A DNA stretch of 45,000 nucleotides, from the NCBI GenBank assembly GCA_012295275.1, contig CM022671.1, forward strand, positions 14,539,456-14,584,455, written 5' to 3'. The notes below the pieces were generated by a model. It was not told the DNA's origin. It made no database searches and saw nothing but the letters and a program-made list of their open reading frames with translations. Source of the stretch: Chrysomallon squamiferum. Taxonomy: Eukaryota > Mollusca > Gastropoda > Neomphalida > Peltospiridae. Shown here one piece after another: positions 24,386 to 34,119 of the stretch (positions are counted from its first letter, which is position 1; the number at the start of each line of letters is the position of its first letter). The position numbers and the translations under genes are program-made.

Positions 24386-24450
24386 TGATGTTTTTTTTTT
24401 TTTTTTTTTGTTACAGCTGTTGTTATTATTGCTGCTGCTGTTGTTGTTAA
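24330..24450. repeat. (TTA)n, poly(T) and GTT/GCT cluster
   Basis: About 55 bp of TTA units, a 20-base T-run, then GTT/GCT triplets. Confidence 0.9.
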
Positions 24451-24654
24451 TATTAATGTTATGAATGAAAGGTTGATGAAAGTCACAGGACAAATGATAG
24501 AAGTGCGCATATGATGAAAAAACAAGAAAAATGAAAAATAAATAAATAAATAATTTAAGAAAAAGAAGAACTGACTGCTATACATACAAATATATAAATA
24601 TATATATATATATATATAAGACAGTTGTACGTTTAAACGTTATTAAAAGCTACA

Positions 24655-24930
24655 GAAAGGAGGACTGGGCGATCTCTGCACTGAACAAATGAGAATATTT
24701 ATCTTGCTAAGTTGTCATTTTTTATCACTCTCCAGCTGAGTGAAAACACGCAACCTTAATTCAATTCAAACTTGTCATCGTATTATCGAGCGTCCTGCTG
24801 GGCAAAGGGTTAAAGTATTGGAAACAATTTGGTGTCGAGTAGCAGGCTGAATGTAAACCTGTTTAAAAGTGTTAAAATAATCTGAACTGAACGGAGCAAG
24901 ACAGGCCGTGTGTTCAGATAATGGGAGACA
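24655..24930. other. Unique intergenic segment
   Basis: Non-repetitive sequence of moderate GC content in repeat-rich flanks. No exon or known motif was recognised; a regulatory role is only a possibility. Confidence 0.25.
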
Positions 24931-24936
24931 CTTAAA

Positions 24937-24951
24937 ATATTTATAAATCTA

Positions 24952-24985
<34 letters not shown>

Positions 24986-25092
24986 GTAGGGAAATTTAAA
25001 AAAAGATGAACAACAAAGAAAGGAACGCAACTATGAAAACTAAAAACAAATAATAATAGTAACAATGAAAACTAAAAATAAATAATAATAAC

Positions 25093-25135
<43 letters not shown>

Positions 25136-25313
25136 TGAAGAAGAAGATGAAAAAAAAAAAGACAAGTCCATATAATATTCAGTTATTTGAATACAGCTAA
25201 AATATATAAATGTGTGTAAATATTTATAAATCCGTGGATTGTTTTAGTGTGGGGTAATTTTAAAAAATATGCCACTAACAAAGAGAGGAACAATACTGTA
25301 AAAACTAAAAATA

Positions 25314-25356
<43 letters not shown>

Positions 25357-25562
25357 TGAAGAAGAAGATGGAGATGAAAAATACAGGCCGTGAAGAAAAC
25401 GACAGATAAAATGTAATGTGTGTGTGTGTGTGTGATATATATAAATTTAAATGTGGGGAAAATTTTAGAAATATACAATAAAGGAAAAAACATAGCTGTA
25501 AAAACTAAGAATAATTAATATTAATAATAATAATAATATAATAATAACATGAAGAAAAAGAA
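24937..25562 (+). repeat. Three-copy degenerate tandem repeat with embedded (AAT)n arrays
   Basis: Three units (about 24937-25152, 25217-25372 and 25430-25562) share the order ATTTATAAAT, GGGG(T/A)AATTTT or a degenerate version, AAAGAGAGGAACA, ACTGTAAAAACTAAAAATAA, an AAT array, then CATGAAGAAGAAGATG. Each has its own AAT array length, so the arrays expanded separately after the duplication or were copied with it. Confidence 0.75.
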
Positions 25563-26455
25563 TAGATAGGAGTGAGGAGCGGTAAAGGAATAAGATACAG
25601 AAGGACAACAATAATAACGTGAATGGAATTAACAGAATAAATTAATAAAAGTATTCACTTAGTTGATTGCAAAATAAGTAGTTTTATTTGTAATAAAATA
25701 ACATGAACGAATATATAATTTCTAACACATGGAATTAAGCTTTCAACATCAAACATAAATACGGTTTAATCTACAACACTGTCTGGCACTGCAATAAAAC
25801 TGAAACTGTATCCTATTAAAAAAACAAAAAAAACCCACTTCAATTCCATTTCGCTTGATCCCTGTACGGTTATACCATGTTGAGTACGCTGGTTTGCTTC
25901 ATCTGTTTGCTGATCTTTTCTGGTTATAATCAAAAAAAAATAAAAAAATCAAGCAAGCAACTAAAATGTTCAGCTTTAGATGGTGTTGTTCTTTTTCATT
26001 CGTAACTAAAAGAGAAAAGCCCGATTATTAACGGTAAGACCTAATTAACTGGTTAACTGGGTTACAACCACGTGGGGATGTGTTCACGTCTTTGTTTGTT
26101 GAGTAAGACACGGGTCTGTCATCGTGTCACGGATGACACTCTTCAGGTCTGAAGGAATCTTACTCGTGTTAATTATTCTTGACTCTCCTGTCTGGAGAGA
26201 TAAAAAATTTAGCTCTTTGCGGTCACATGGGTAAGACCCTGTGGACTACGTTTGACGTTTTGCTAAACGAAGGTTTATGTTTTAATGTTAAACTGATTAT
26301 TTTAAAATCTGCTGTTAAGATAAGAATAAAAATTGTTGTGTATGGGTGTTATCGCTTAAAACTGATATATTACGTATTTTGACCACGTCACGGTATATCT
26401 TACTTGTCCATTCATAGCTTATCATAGTTTGTTAGGTTTACTGAGTCAAGATACT
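25563..26455. other. Intergenic DNA, no gene seen
   Basis: AT-rich sequence to about 25990, then a more complex, GC-richer stretch (26000-26260) that is a candidate regulatory island. The 67-residue frame at 26179-26382 has no recognised motif. Confidence 0.4.
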
Positions 26456-26457
26456 GA

Positions 26458-26458
26458 A

Positions 26459-26502
<44 letters not shown>

Positions 26503-26590
26503 GATCAACTATAATAAAAATTAAAGCTATTATTATTACATGTATGTGTGTATGTGTGTATGTATGTATGTATGTATTATTATTATTACT
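26458..26590. repeat. (TA)n, (CA)n and (TATG)n microsatellites
   Basis: TA units, CA units and, after a short gap, TGTATGTGTGTATG units and TTA triplets. Confidence 0.9.
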
Positions 26591-26789
26591 GTTGTTTTTG
26601 TTGTTTTATGATAGTAAAATCTGGAATGATAACTGATAATAACGATGCGTCTGATCGTGATAATTGTGATGATGAAAGGCAAATCAGAATTAGACTAAGA
26701 CTACTGTATGCGCTCATATTCAGCGTTTTTCATTTTTCCACATTTATTTTTTTTCACTTGTTCTCCTCTGTTCAGCCATAACGATTAAT

Positions 26790-27110
26790 CACGTTTTCTG
26801 CACACAGAAGAAAACAGAAGTTGTGTTGAGTGAAGACGTCATGCAAATTGTCTGCAGGAACTTTCAATGATTTTTCATTGTGACAGTCTACAAACTTGAA
26901 ATGCTCCCGATGTCGGTTTCAAAGACATTACTTGTCGTGTTGGGCCATGTAGAATCACATATTTCACGCGCGGAGTCATCCTAATTGGCTCTCCCGAAAT
27001 TTATTGTTCCGTTTCATTTCAAACAATATGTTTTACTACTTTATTATTCCTGCGTACGGCGGCGAGTCAAGTGTTACACTAGACCGTCAGAATGTTTGTA
27101 CAATAGCTGG
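26790..27110. other. Unique intergenic segment
   Basis: Sequence of moderate complexity between repeat tracts. Short frames exist, but no splice-framed coding exon or motif was identified. Confidence 0.25.
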
Positions 27111-27144
27111 ATCGACTGGTTTTAATATTCAGTTGTTATCAGTC

Positions 27145-27150
27145 GTATTA

Positions 27151-27188
<38 letters not shown>

Positions 27189-27345
27189 TTTATTATTTTA
27201 TTTTTTTTTTTTTTTTATTGTTATTCATTCATTTATTTTTTAATTTTAATTTAATTTTATTGTATTTATTTTATTTTATTTATTTATTTTGTATTTATTT
27301 TGTATTTATTTTATTATATGTGTGTGTGTGTGTGTGTGTGTGTTT
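27145..27345. repeat. (TTA)n, TTTTA-rich tract and (GT)n
   Basis: TTA units (27145-27187), T- and TTTA-rich sequence, and a GT array (27318-27342). Confidence 0.9.
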
Positions 27346-27419
27346 TTTTTTTGTTGTTGTTAAATTTAATTATTTCTCACAGATAACTGTTTGCACGCGA
27401 AGATAAAACTAGCACTGAG

Positions 27420-29120
27420 GTTTTCATAACCAGGATGATTCAGGAAGTTTCCAGCAAAGTAAAGTTTACAGTTGAAGTATGAACGATCTGCCAGATGTTT
27501 ATTTACTTCACTGATGTAATAATATATGAGAAATGTAGAATGCGCTTTGTCAAAAAAGAATAGTTTACAACATTAACACTACATTTTGTGTTAATCGAGT
27601 CATACGCGCTCAGAATGTTTGTAATGTAAATGCGTCAGATAATTCGTTTCATTCTTAAAGAAATATTCACCACAGTAGTTCCAAGAAAACTTCCGAACTG
27701 TTTATAAATAATCAAACCTTGTCAGAAAGAACGTATATAATATTATGTCTGCTTTATTTTGGTAGCAAAACAAAGAAACTGACTCCATGCATTTTAAAGG
27801 TAAAATGTTAGGTATACATGCAGTTATTGCAAATTGTATATACTATATATATATACAGTCACAAAAGCTGATAATATCTCTCAATAATTTAGAATCATTT
27901 TTAGTCCGTATAAAGTAGTGTGAAATTTTTAAAGTGTTATCCAGGAATTTGTTAGTTCCACCTAGAATATAGAGATATCGTATGTATATTTTGTTATTAT
28001 ATATTCTCTCCCATTTATAACTATATCCATTATATGTTTTGAAGATTTTACTAAAGTAGGTAATATAAACGCATACTATAAAGGTGTAGGGGAAAGAGCA
28101 TCACTTTGTCTAAACCTCTTTATTCTGTTAGATTCTCCATTCATAATTATTCATAATTATCAGATCCACTTCTTGAAAGAATGTTTTATAATTTAAAATA
28201 TCTAGCATTTCTTCAGTAAATGACAACGAAAAAAACGTAAAAGGATTTTTTTTTTTTTTTTTTTTGTTTTTGGTTTTTGTTTGTTTGTTTGTTTTTTTTT
28301 TTTTTTTTTTTTTTTTTGTTTTTTTGTATGATCTACTAAACAACAACAATCCTTAAATTCTGTTTGCTTCTGTATTCTGCATTACACTCATAAATCAGGT
28401 TAATGTTTTAAGTCAGATACCGACTTTTAATGAAACATCAGTTTGATATTTTGAGAATATTTGATCAAGCACATTTGTAGTTCTGTTTGCAATGTAGTCA
28501 GATACAATTTTGTATACACAGCTTAGAATCTGATAGGTAGCCAAATTTTAAAAAGGTTATTTAGATCGTTTGGAATGTATAACAGTTCCTGGTTTTTGCT
28601 TTCTAGAAAGTTCGTTTATATAGTAACTACGGTTAATGGATCTCATTTTTCACATTTCTAGTTTGTGAGTTTCTTTTCTTTCTGTTTACTTGTTTGCCTT
28701 AATATTTGTTCTTGTAATGATTATTTTTGTTATCTCATTTGTTTTGCTACAGAGGTTTATATATATATATATATATATATATAATGTTATTATAACACCA
28801 CCTTCAAGATGAGTGATTCCGTATAACAAAACTATTTTTTGGTTTTTCCTCAGAGTGACGTGGCCCATAACAATTCTTTATTTTAACTGTTCTGATTAGT
28901 TATTAACATTTATTAACAAAATTACAATAGAAAAAAAAATAAAAAGCTGCAATATTAAATTCATCATAGTAAAAAATATTTTTTAGATTTAAAAAAGAAT
29001 ATATCATTATTATTTATTTATTTATTTTTATTTATTTATTTATTTATTATTTCTGAATTATTATTATTATTATTTTATTTTATTTTATTTTTTTATTTTT
29101 TTATTTTTTTTAATTTTTTT
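27420..29120. other. AT-rich DNA, possibly intron of the actin-family gene
   Basis: It contains long T-runs (28246-28265, 28292-28317), a TA array (28759-28782) and TTTA tracts (29006-29100). Several AG-preceded short open pieces occur (for example 27446, 28386), but none matches an actin segment well enough to call. Confidence 0.4.
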
Positions 29121-29133
29121 TTTTCATATTTAG

Positions 29134-29160
29134 AGTATGAAAAGAATTAGATATTCAGAG
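29134..29160 (+). CDS. Possible 27-base micro-exon upstream of the actin-family exons
   Basis: A pyrimidine-rich acceptor ending TTTAG (29129-29133) and a strong GTAAGT donor (29161) enclose exactly 27 bases. Only the phase-0 frame is open, giving SMKRIRYSE. No homology is recognised; the call rests on splice signals alone. Confidence 0.25.
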
Positions 29161-29390
29161 GTAAGTTTGGTTTTGGTTCTTAAAATATAAATAAATTTAC
29201 AAAATTTTCAATGAAAATGAACCTTTTGCATATATCTTTTCTGTTACATACATATTTATATTTTTAGCAGAATACAATTCAGTTTGGTTTGCTCAAATCA
29301 TTTCTTTTCTTTTCTATATTTTTCGCTTTTTTTTTTTTTTTTTCTTCCAGCATTATTGAGATTTTTTATTTTTATTTTTATTTTCTGCAG

Positions 29391-29444
29391 TGTTGTTTAC
29401 TAGATGCAAAAAAGAATTACACAAACAATCTTCTTGCGCATTTT
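29391..29444 (+). CDS. Possible actin-family exon just upstream of the LSGG exon
   Basis: A TTCTGCAG acceptor precedes 54 bases ending at a GTGATC donor. Two readings compete. In frame 0 it gives CCLLDAKKNYTNNLL, which resembles the actin segment CDVDIRKDLYANTVL, but then joins the next exon (30030) out of phase. In the frame that does join (phase 1, giving Cys at the junction) it reads LFTRCKKELHKQSSCAF, a weaker match with extra residues before LSGG. The exon is therefore either mis-bounded, part of a decayed gene, or coincidental. Confidence 0.3.
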
Positions 29445-29540
29445 GTGATCTGACATCAGATGTTTACTGTTACGAGTGAATATTCCTAATGAAGGCTCCA
29501 TTGATTTACTTTATGTCAGATGTACAATAATAATAATAAT

Positions 29541-29595
<55 letters not shown>

Positions 29596-30029
29596 GTGAT
29601 AATAATAACAATTATAATAATAAATCATTTAAATAGTCATAGGCACATGTATAGGTGTGTGTGTGTGTGTGTGTGTGTGTCTTTCATTTCATATAAAATA
29701 ATTTTTATTAATATATTAAATCTCCCTTAAAATCTTTATAAAATAACATTTTATTACCAAACTTTAAGTATCTGAGGAAAAAACATTTTAAAAAGGTAGT
29801 GAGATTTAAAACTAAAGACTAAACTAAATATATAGATAACATCTAATGACGTTTATAAGTTTAAAAATACAGTTCTGATTAGAAAACTGTAAATGACACA
29901 ACAACAACTAAATTGTTTTTTAAGTCATTTTTAAAAAAGAAAAAAAATCATTGATTTTTATTTTTAATTAATTTTTAGTCAGAGTTTCTGTAACAGTTGA
30001 AATCTAATGAAGTGAAATGTTTTGAACAG

Positions 30030-30121
30030 GTCTGAGTGGAGGTGTGACCATGTTTCCAGGTTTTAGAGAGCGTTTTCAGTCCGAGCTGGTCAAACTGGCC
30101 CCACCCAATGTGCCAGTTGAA
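30030..30121 (+). CDS. Actin-family protein, exon with the LSGG nucleotide-binding loop
   Basis: A TTGAACAG acceptor and GTAAGT donor (30122) bound 92 bases: two bases completing a codon, then 30 codons ending in phase 0. The product LSGGVTMFPGFRERFQSE and then LVKLAPPNVPVE follows the family pattern of the last third of actin (LSGGTTMYPG, then a helix, then LAP). The two glycines of the phosphate-binding loop and the PG are kept. The sequence is clearly divergent from muscle or cytoplasmic actin and nearer in style to actin-related proteins such as ARP1. The start of the gene was not found. Confidence 0.8.
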
Positions 30122-30409
30122 GTAAGTAAAACATGCTCTAGTACGTTTGGAAGATCTTTTACACATGCATCTAAACATGCTAATATCATAAATCATTTGT
30201 AGTGGTTATTAATGTAAAGCCATGTCTAAACATACTTTGTTTTCAGTTTCTTCTTTCAAAACTGTTTTTATTGTTGTATTCTTTCTTTTTTTTTCCATTC
30301 TTACAGTCCATATAAGGCTCTAATTGTATTATTGTAATAACTGGCCAGCAAATTTTTTTCTTTCTAACATTACTAATTATCATTACTTTACTTTTCTTTT
30401 GTATGTATA

Positions 30410-30443
<34 letters not shown>

Positions 30444-30614
30444 CCAACTTGATAGTTTTAATTTAAGTCTGTAAATGATATAAACAATTTATTGATAAGT
30501 GTTTTAAATTTATTATCCTACTGTATTCAGTGTTCAGTTTTTTAAACGTTTCTGACTTATATATATTAAAAGTAAATATATATACATATTTTATATTCGT
30601 TTATAAATTACTAG

Positions 30615-30764
30615 TTTGCAGCACCTCAGAGATATCACGCAGCATTCATAGGAGGCTGCTCAGTCGCAGGAATGGATGTGTTTGAACAGATGTGTATTTT
30701 GCGTGAGGGATGGCAAACTGATGGTGTCAAAAGTTTTAACAAATGGAAAGCACCAAAAGCTTGA
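30615..30764 (+). CDS. Actin-family protein, terminal exon
   Basis: The exon follows a TACTAG acceptor and joins the previous one in phase 0. It encodes 49 residues to TGA 30762-30764: FAAPQRYHAAFIGGCSVAGM, then DVFEQMCILREGW, then a tail ending KWKAPKA. This matches the actin pattern APxxRxYxxxIGGSxLAS, F(Q)QMWIS. The usual Trp of WIGG is replaced by Phe, the QMW Trp by Cys, and the conserved HRKCF-type end by a Lys/Ala-rich tail, so it is not a conventional actin. In actin the C-terminal residues lie in subdomain 1, where many actin-binding proteins dock (family knowledge); loss of that tail suggests altered partners. Confidence 0.8.
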   Translation, partial: FAAPQRYHAAFIGGCSVAGMDVFEQMCILREGWQTDGVKSFNKWKAPKA

Positions 30765-30858
30765 ACCATTAAAAATGTCATATTTCAACATATCTGTCCA
30801 AAAATGTTAATTAAAGTGTTTGTATAATGATGTAATCAGATAGTTTAAATAATATTTA

Positions 30859-30889
<31 letters not shown>

Positions 30890-30912
30890 ACTGAGCAATA
30901 ATCTTTACTAAT

Positions 30913-30918
30913 AATAAA
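30913..30918 (+). terminator. Poly(A) signal AATAAA of the actin-family gene
   Basis: A consensus hexamer lies about 150 bases after the stop codon, downstream of a poly(T) run (30863-30889). It is the nearest plausible cleavage signal on the plus strand. Confidence 0.5.
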
Positions 30919-30919
30919 G

Positions 30920-31355
30920 TACAGCAACTTTCGAATAGTCTAATCAGTGTGATGTTGGTTTCCTTTCTTTATATTTCTGTATACATTTAAAAAGGACAGC
31001 ACCCACACATTCTCATTATTTATTACTTTATTATTAAAGTTACTATCACAGGAAACAATCTCGGAAGAATACAAAATATATTTCGCTATTTGTTCACAGA
31101 ATGAAAATATATGTCACGTTATTTAATTAAGTAAAAAATTTGCCTATCGTTCTAGAATCTGCGAATACTTTCTGTTGTTTATTGTAAATTATTGAGAAAT
31201 AATATTAAATGAAGCCGATAATTCTGAAAATTATTTTACAGTGCTCATCTACAAGATGACATTATTTGTGGTAAATGTTATCATAAAACTTTGATAAAGT
31301 AAATTATTTTAGTGTGTTCATATTCATTTAAATCAGATTCATAAGCTTTTATTTC

Positions 31356-31426
<71 letters not shown>

Positions 31427-32700
31427 TTACAGCTGTTACTCAAAATTAATTTTTTTACTTAATGGGTTATTGTTTGAGTTTTTTGTGGATTGTTTTTTAA
31501 AGTAAAGGTTTGATCTTGAAAGTCACAAACAAATATATGATCTTATTTTCTCTGTCATATAAAGATAAATAAATTATGATAATGTTCAGTTCTTTTGGAA
31601 TGAGTTTTTACCTTGCATTTTAAACTGAAATGAAAAACAATGATAGAATATTGTGTAAATTGTCTTTATTAATCCTTTTATATTATGATTTTAAAATAAT
31701 TAAAATATTTCGTAAGTAGTGTTAGTATTTGCATGTATGAAAAATTAAGTTAAGCAGCACAGAACATATCAGCACATGGATTTAGTCACAGAGAAATTGA
31801 TTAGCAGACACATATATACATAAAAATATCTGCAATTTTAGTTCATTAACTTTATTATTAACTGCGTAATAGTAGAACAAAATAAAATAATACTAATATG
31901 AATACAAGGAAAAACAAAATCACACAAACAAAAAAACAGACAGATATTACCTACACAAAATAAACATGTCACTAATAACATGTTAGATAATTTAAAGGTT
32001 TAGAACATATAAAAAATGACAGAAAAATATATGCAAATATACAGTCAAGAGAGATAAAGAATCATAAACTGAATAATTAGAAGATTTATAAATAAAGATT
32101 CAGTTGATTTACAGAATTGAAAATTTGTAAATTAGTTAATATACAATTCAGTAGTTAATTAAAATACTGTGGTTGAAGAACTGGGTATACATGAAATTGG
32201 TTGTGTTCCTGCTGTTCAACAGTACATTCTTCTAATGCTTTTCACTTGGCTTGTTTTAATTACTTATTATTCATATTTTAAAAATATTAATGAATATAAT
32301 ATATACACTTTTAAAAAAACAATTCTCTATTTCATGTAAAGCATATCTGGGATCACCCAATAATTGATGTCTGTTTACACTCAGATCAAATAAAGCATTA
32401 CTAACCTAAGTGAAATTTTGTGATTTTATTAATAGTCAAATGTCTTTCAAAACAGAACATAAACATAATAACTAAGGTAAAAAAAAAATATATTACCATT
32501 TAAATTATAGTAACATATAACATAGAAAGGTATGAATACTTCTATTTATCATGAGTCACTTTTTGGAACTTTCGAACTTACTAAATATTTTACAATTTCC
32601 GTATCTCTGCCTCAGTATTAAGATAGCAAAGTATATTCTGTGACAGAGAGATAATAAAAAACAAAAAAAAACAAAAACAGTTTTGAGTCTGTTTACCATT
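30920..32700. other. Intergenic AT-rich DNA between convergent genes
   Basis: It lies between the 3' end of the actin-family gene and the 3' end of the minus-strand polycystin-like gene. It includes an (ATT)n array (31358-31423). A minus-strand AATAAA (32425-32430) could end the polycystin-like transcript. No exon was recognised. Confidence 0.5.
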
Positions 32701-32705
32701 TTTAA

Positions 32706-32762
32706 TCATGTTGTCAAACTTGATGGTCCTTTTTGTGAAATGCTGTAGCGTGGACTATCATA
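32706..32762 (-). CDS. Polycystin-2-like gene, terminal exon
   Basis: A TTTTTCAG acceptor on the minus strand opens a 57-base segment that reads YDSPRYSISQKGPSSLTT and stops at TGA (32706-32708). It continues in phase 0 from the coiled-coil exon ending at 33064. It is a short Ser-rich tail; no family motif is needed or seen here, and the call depends on splice phase and position. Confidence 0.5.
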   Translation of the reverse strand, partial: YDSPRYSISQKGPSSLTT

Positions 32763-33063
32763 CTGAAAAACAGAAATAATCCGAAATTAATTATTTGTTA
32801 ACTATACATAGATGAATTGTGAATTATAAAAATAAATATGTAAAGAAAAGAAAAATAATTGTGAAAATAAAGAACAGTTTTCTAGCTGGAAGATCATATT
32901 AACTAAAGAGTAACTTTGAAAATATTGCATGGTATGAATTTTACAACTAGATCAGATGCAAATGAGACAAAATGTATACATATGCACAATGAAATTCAGT
33001 TTGGTTCAGAGATACTGTTAGTAAACAAATGTCCAGAATGTAACTAAAAAAGTAATAATTTAC

Positions 33064-33189
33064 CCTATCAGTCTCTCTGCTAGCTTCAATTGTTCCCAGT
33101 TTGGCAAGTACAGCTTCCAGCTGGCGCTGGGTTGTGTTTTCAATTCGATCTACTCTCCATGACACCACCACCAGATCATCATATGTCAC
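33064..33189 (-). CDS. Polycystin-2-like gene, C-terminal coiled-coil exon (5' edge merges with minisatellite)
   Basis: On the minus strand the sequence reads VTYDDLVVVSWRVDRIEN, then TTQRQLEAVLAKLGTIEASR and ETDR before a GTAAAT donor. It matches the family pattern of the polycystin-2 coiled coil (VSYEEFxxLxRRVDRME followed by an IDAVxxKLExME heptad helix), which mediates homotrimerisation and PKD1 contact in vertebrates (family knowledge). The 5' end has no normal acceptor: the codons for VTYDDLV sit in the first unit of the minisatellite at 33171-33487. The exact exon start is unknown. Identity to the family looks good; whether it is still expressed is not known. Confidence 0.65.
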
Positions 33190-33487
33190 TCTCCCCCACC
33201 AGATCATCATATGTCACTCTCCCCCACCAGATCATCATATGTCACTCTCCACACCACCGGATCATCATATGTCCCCCCCCACCAGATCATCATATGTCAC
33301 TCTCCCCCACCAGATCATCATATGTCACTCCCCCCCACCAGATCATCATATGTCACTCTCCCCCCACCAGATCATCATATGTCACTCTCCCCCACCAGAT
33401 CATCATATGTCCTCTCCCCCCCACCACCAGATCATCATATGTCACTCTCCCCCCACCATATCATCATATGTCACTCTCCACACCACC
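33171..33487. repeat. 28-bp minisatellite built from polycystin coding sequence
   Basis: Eleven copies, each containing CATATGTC, start at 33181, 33209, 33237, 33267, 33292, 33320, 33348, 33377, 33405, 33437 and 33466. The basic unit is 28 bp; units range from 25 to 32 bp, mainly through changes in a C-run. On the minus strand one frame of each unit reads VTYDDLV followed by Gly/Arg, the same peptide that begins the coiled-coil exon. Because 28 is not a multiple of three and the two other frames contain TGA, the array cannot be translated through. The Pro/His/Ser-repeat frames on the plus strand (33090-33544) are artefacts. Confidence 0.95.
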
Positions 33488-33568
33488 GTCACTCTTCTTG
33501 ATGAACCCCTCCTGACTCTCACTGGATATAGCACCAATGTCTGAACGTTTCTTAGTTACTTTCAGTCC
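33479..33568 (-). pseudogene. Polycystin-2-like linker segment, frame interrupted by the minisatellite
   Basis: On the minus strand an open stretch reads LKVTKKRSDIGAISSESQEG, then FIKKSDGGV, and runs into a TGA inside the first repeat unit (33464-33466). The Ser/acidic linker followed by GGV is what would be expected just before the VTYDDL of the coiled-coil exon in the family. Upstream in another frame (33571-33595) a short EF-loop-like INEEGF is followed by TAA. No clear acceptor joins it to the EF-hand exon at 33869. It may be an exon remnant of a decayed gene or a region mis-assembled around the repeat. Confidence 0.4.
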
Positions 33569-33868
33569 TCATTTAGAATCCTTCTTCATTGATTTCTGTC
33601 ATTTAAATATAGTAATCATACATCTCAACATTGTTATATCAGTCACTTAAATACTATTTTATTATTATTATATATATACATTTCAGTTGTGAAATGACTC
33701 CATACCCATGGCAAACAAATAAATATTTAAATCAATTTTACAAAGATTTATCAAAATCTGTTGGCTAAGTGATTGAAATGAAAAACAGAGCACAGTTTGT
33801 GTAAAATCATTTCTTATTATGAGAAAATGCACTGTTTTCTACATCAGTCACACACACATAAAAATTAC

Positions 33869-33985
33869 CTTTGGTTTTTCACATATCCTACTGCATCAAT
33901 TTTCTCTCTTCTCTGTCCACAACTGTTACCATCATAGTCATACTTAGCAAACATTGCCTGGATGTCGTCATCAGCATAACCACAG
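33869..33985 (-). CDS. Polycystin-2-like gene, EF-hand exon
   Basis: A TTGTTGTAG acceptor and GTAATT donor bound 117 bases (phase 2 in, phase 2 out). The product reads CGYADDDIQAMFAKYDYDGN, then SCGQRREKIDAVGYVKNQ. The first half is an excellent match for the polycystin-2 EF-hand (G-Y/H-x-D-x-E-I-x-A-x-F-x-K-Y-D-x-D-G), with loop acidic residues at positions 1 and 3 and Gly at 4. The second half departs from the loop pattern: position 8 is Gly rather than a hydrophobic residue. A GTAACA donor just after the DG codons is an alternative exon end. The EF-hand gives the channel Ca2+-dependent gating (family knowledge); here it may be damaged. Confidence 0.7.
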
Positions 33986-34074
33986 CTACAACAACAACAA
34001 TAATAATTAGTAAATAAAAATAAATAAAATGTAGGAAGTATTAAAATTGTATTACATATGACGTCACTGCTCAC

Positions 34075-34110
34075 CACCACTTCTTTGCGTCACTGGTAAT
34101 GAATATGACC
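34075..34110 (-). CDS. Polycystin-2-like gene, small exon before the EF-hand
   Basis: The minus strand has a good acceptor (CTGTTTTTCACTAG) and a GTGAGC donor enclosing 36 bases. In the phase that joins the EF-hand exon it reads VIFITSDAKKW and then a Cys codon at the junction. The spacing from Phe to the Gly of CGYAD (11 residues) equals that in the family segment F-D-E-x-R-x-D-L-K-x-x-G. The match in residues is otherwise weak, so the call depends on splice signals, phase and spacing. Confidence 0.45.
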
Positions 34111-34119
34111 CTAGTGAAA

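Noticed and set aside
33171-33487. CRISPR-like array
   Set aside because: Repeats are contiguous with no spacers, and the DNA is eukaryotic. The 22-bp arrays at 5.7 and 6.9 kb fail for the same reason.
33090-33544. Plus-strand repeat protein rich in His, Ser and Pro
   Set aside because: Three overlapping frames show the same peptide cyclically because the 28-bp unit shifts frame with each copy. The coding match lies on the minus strand.
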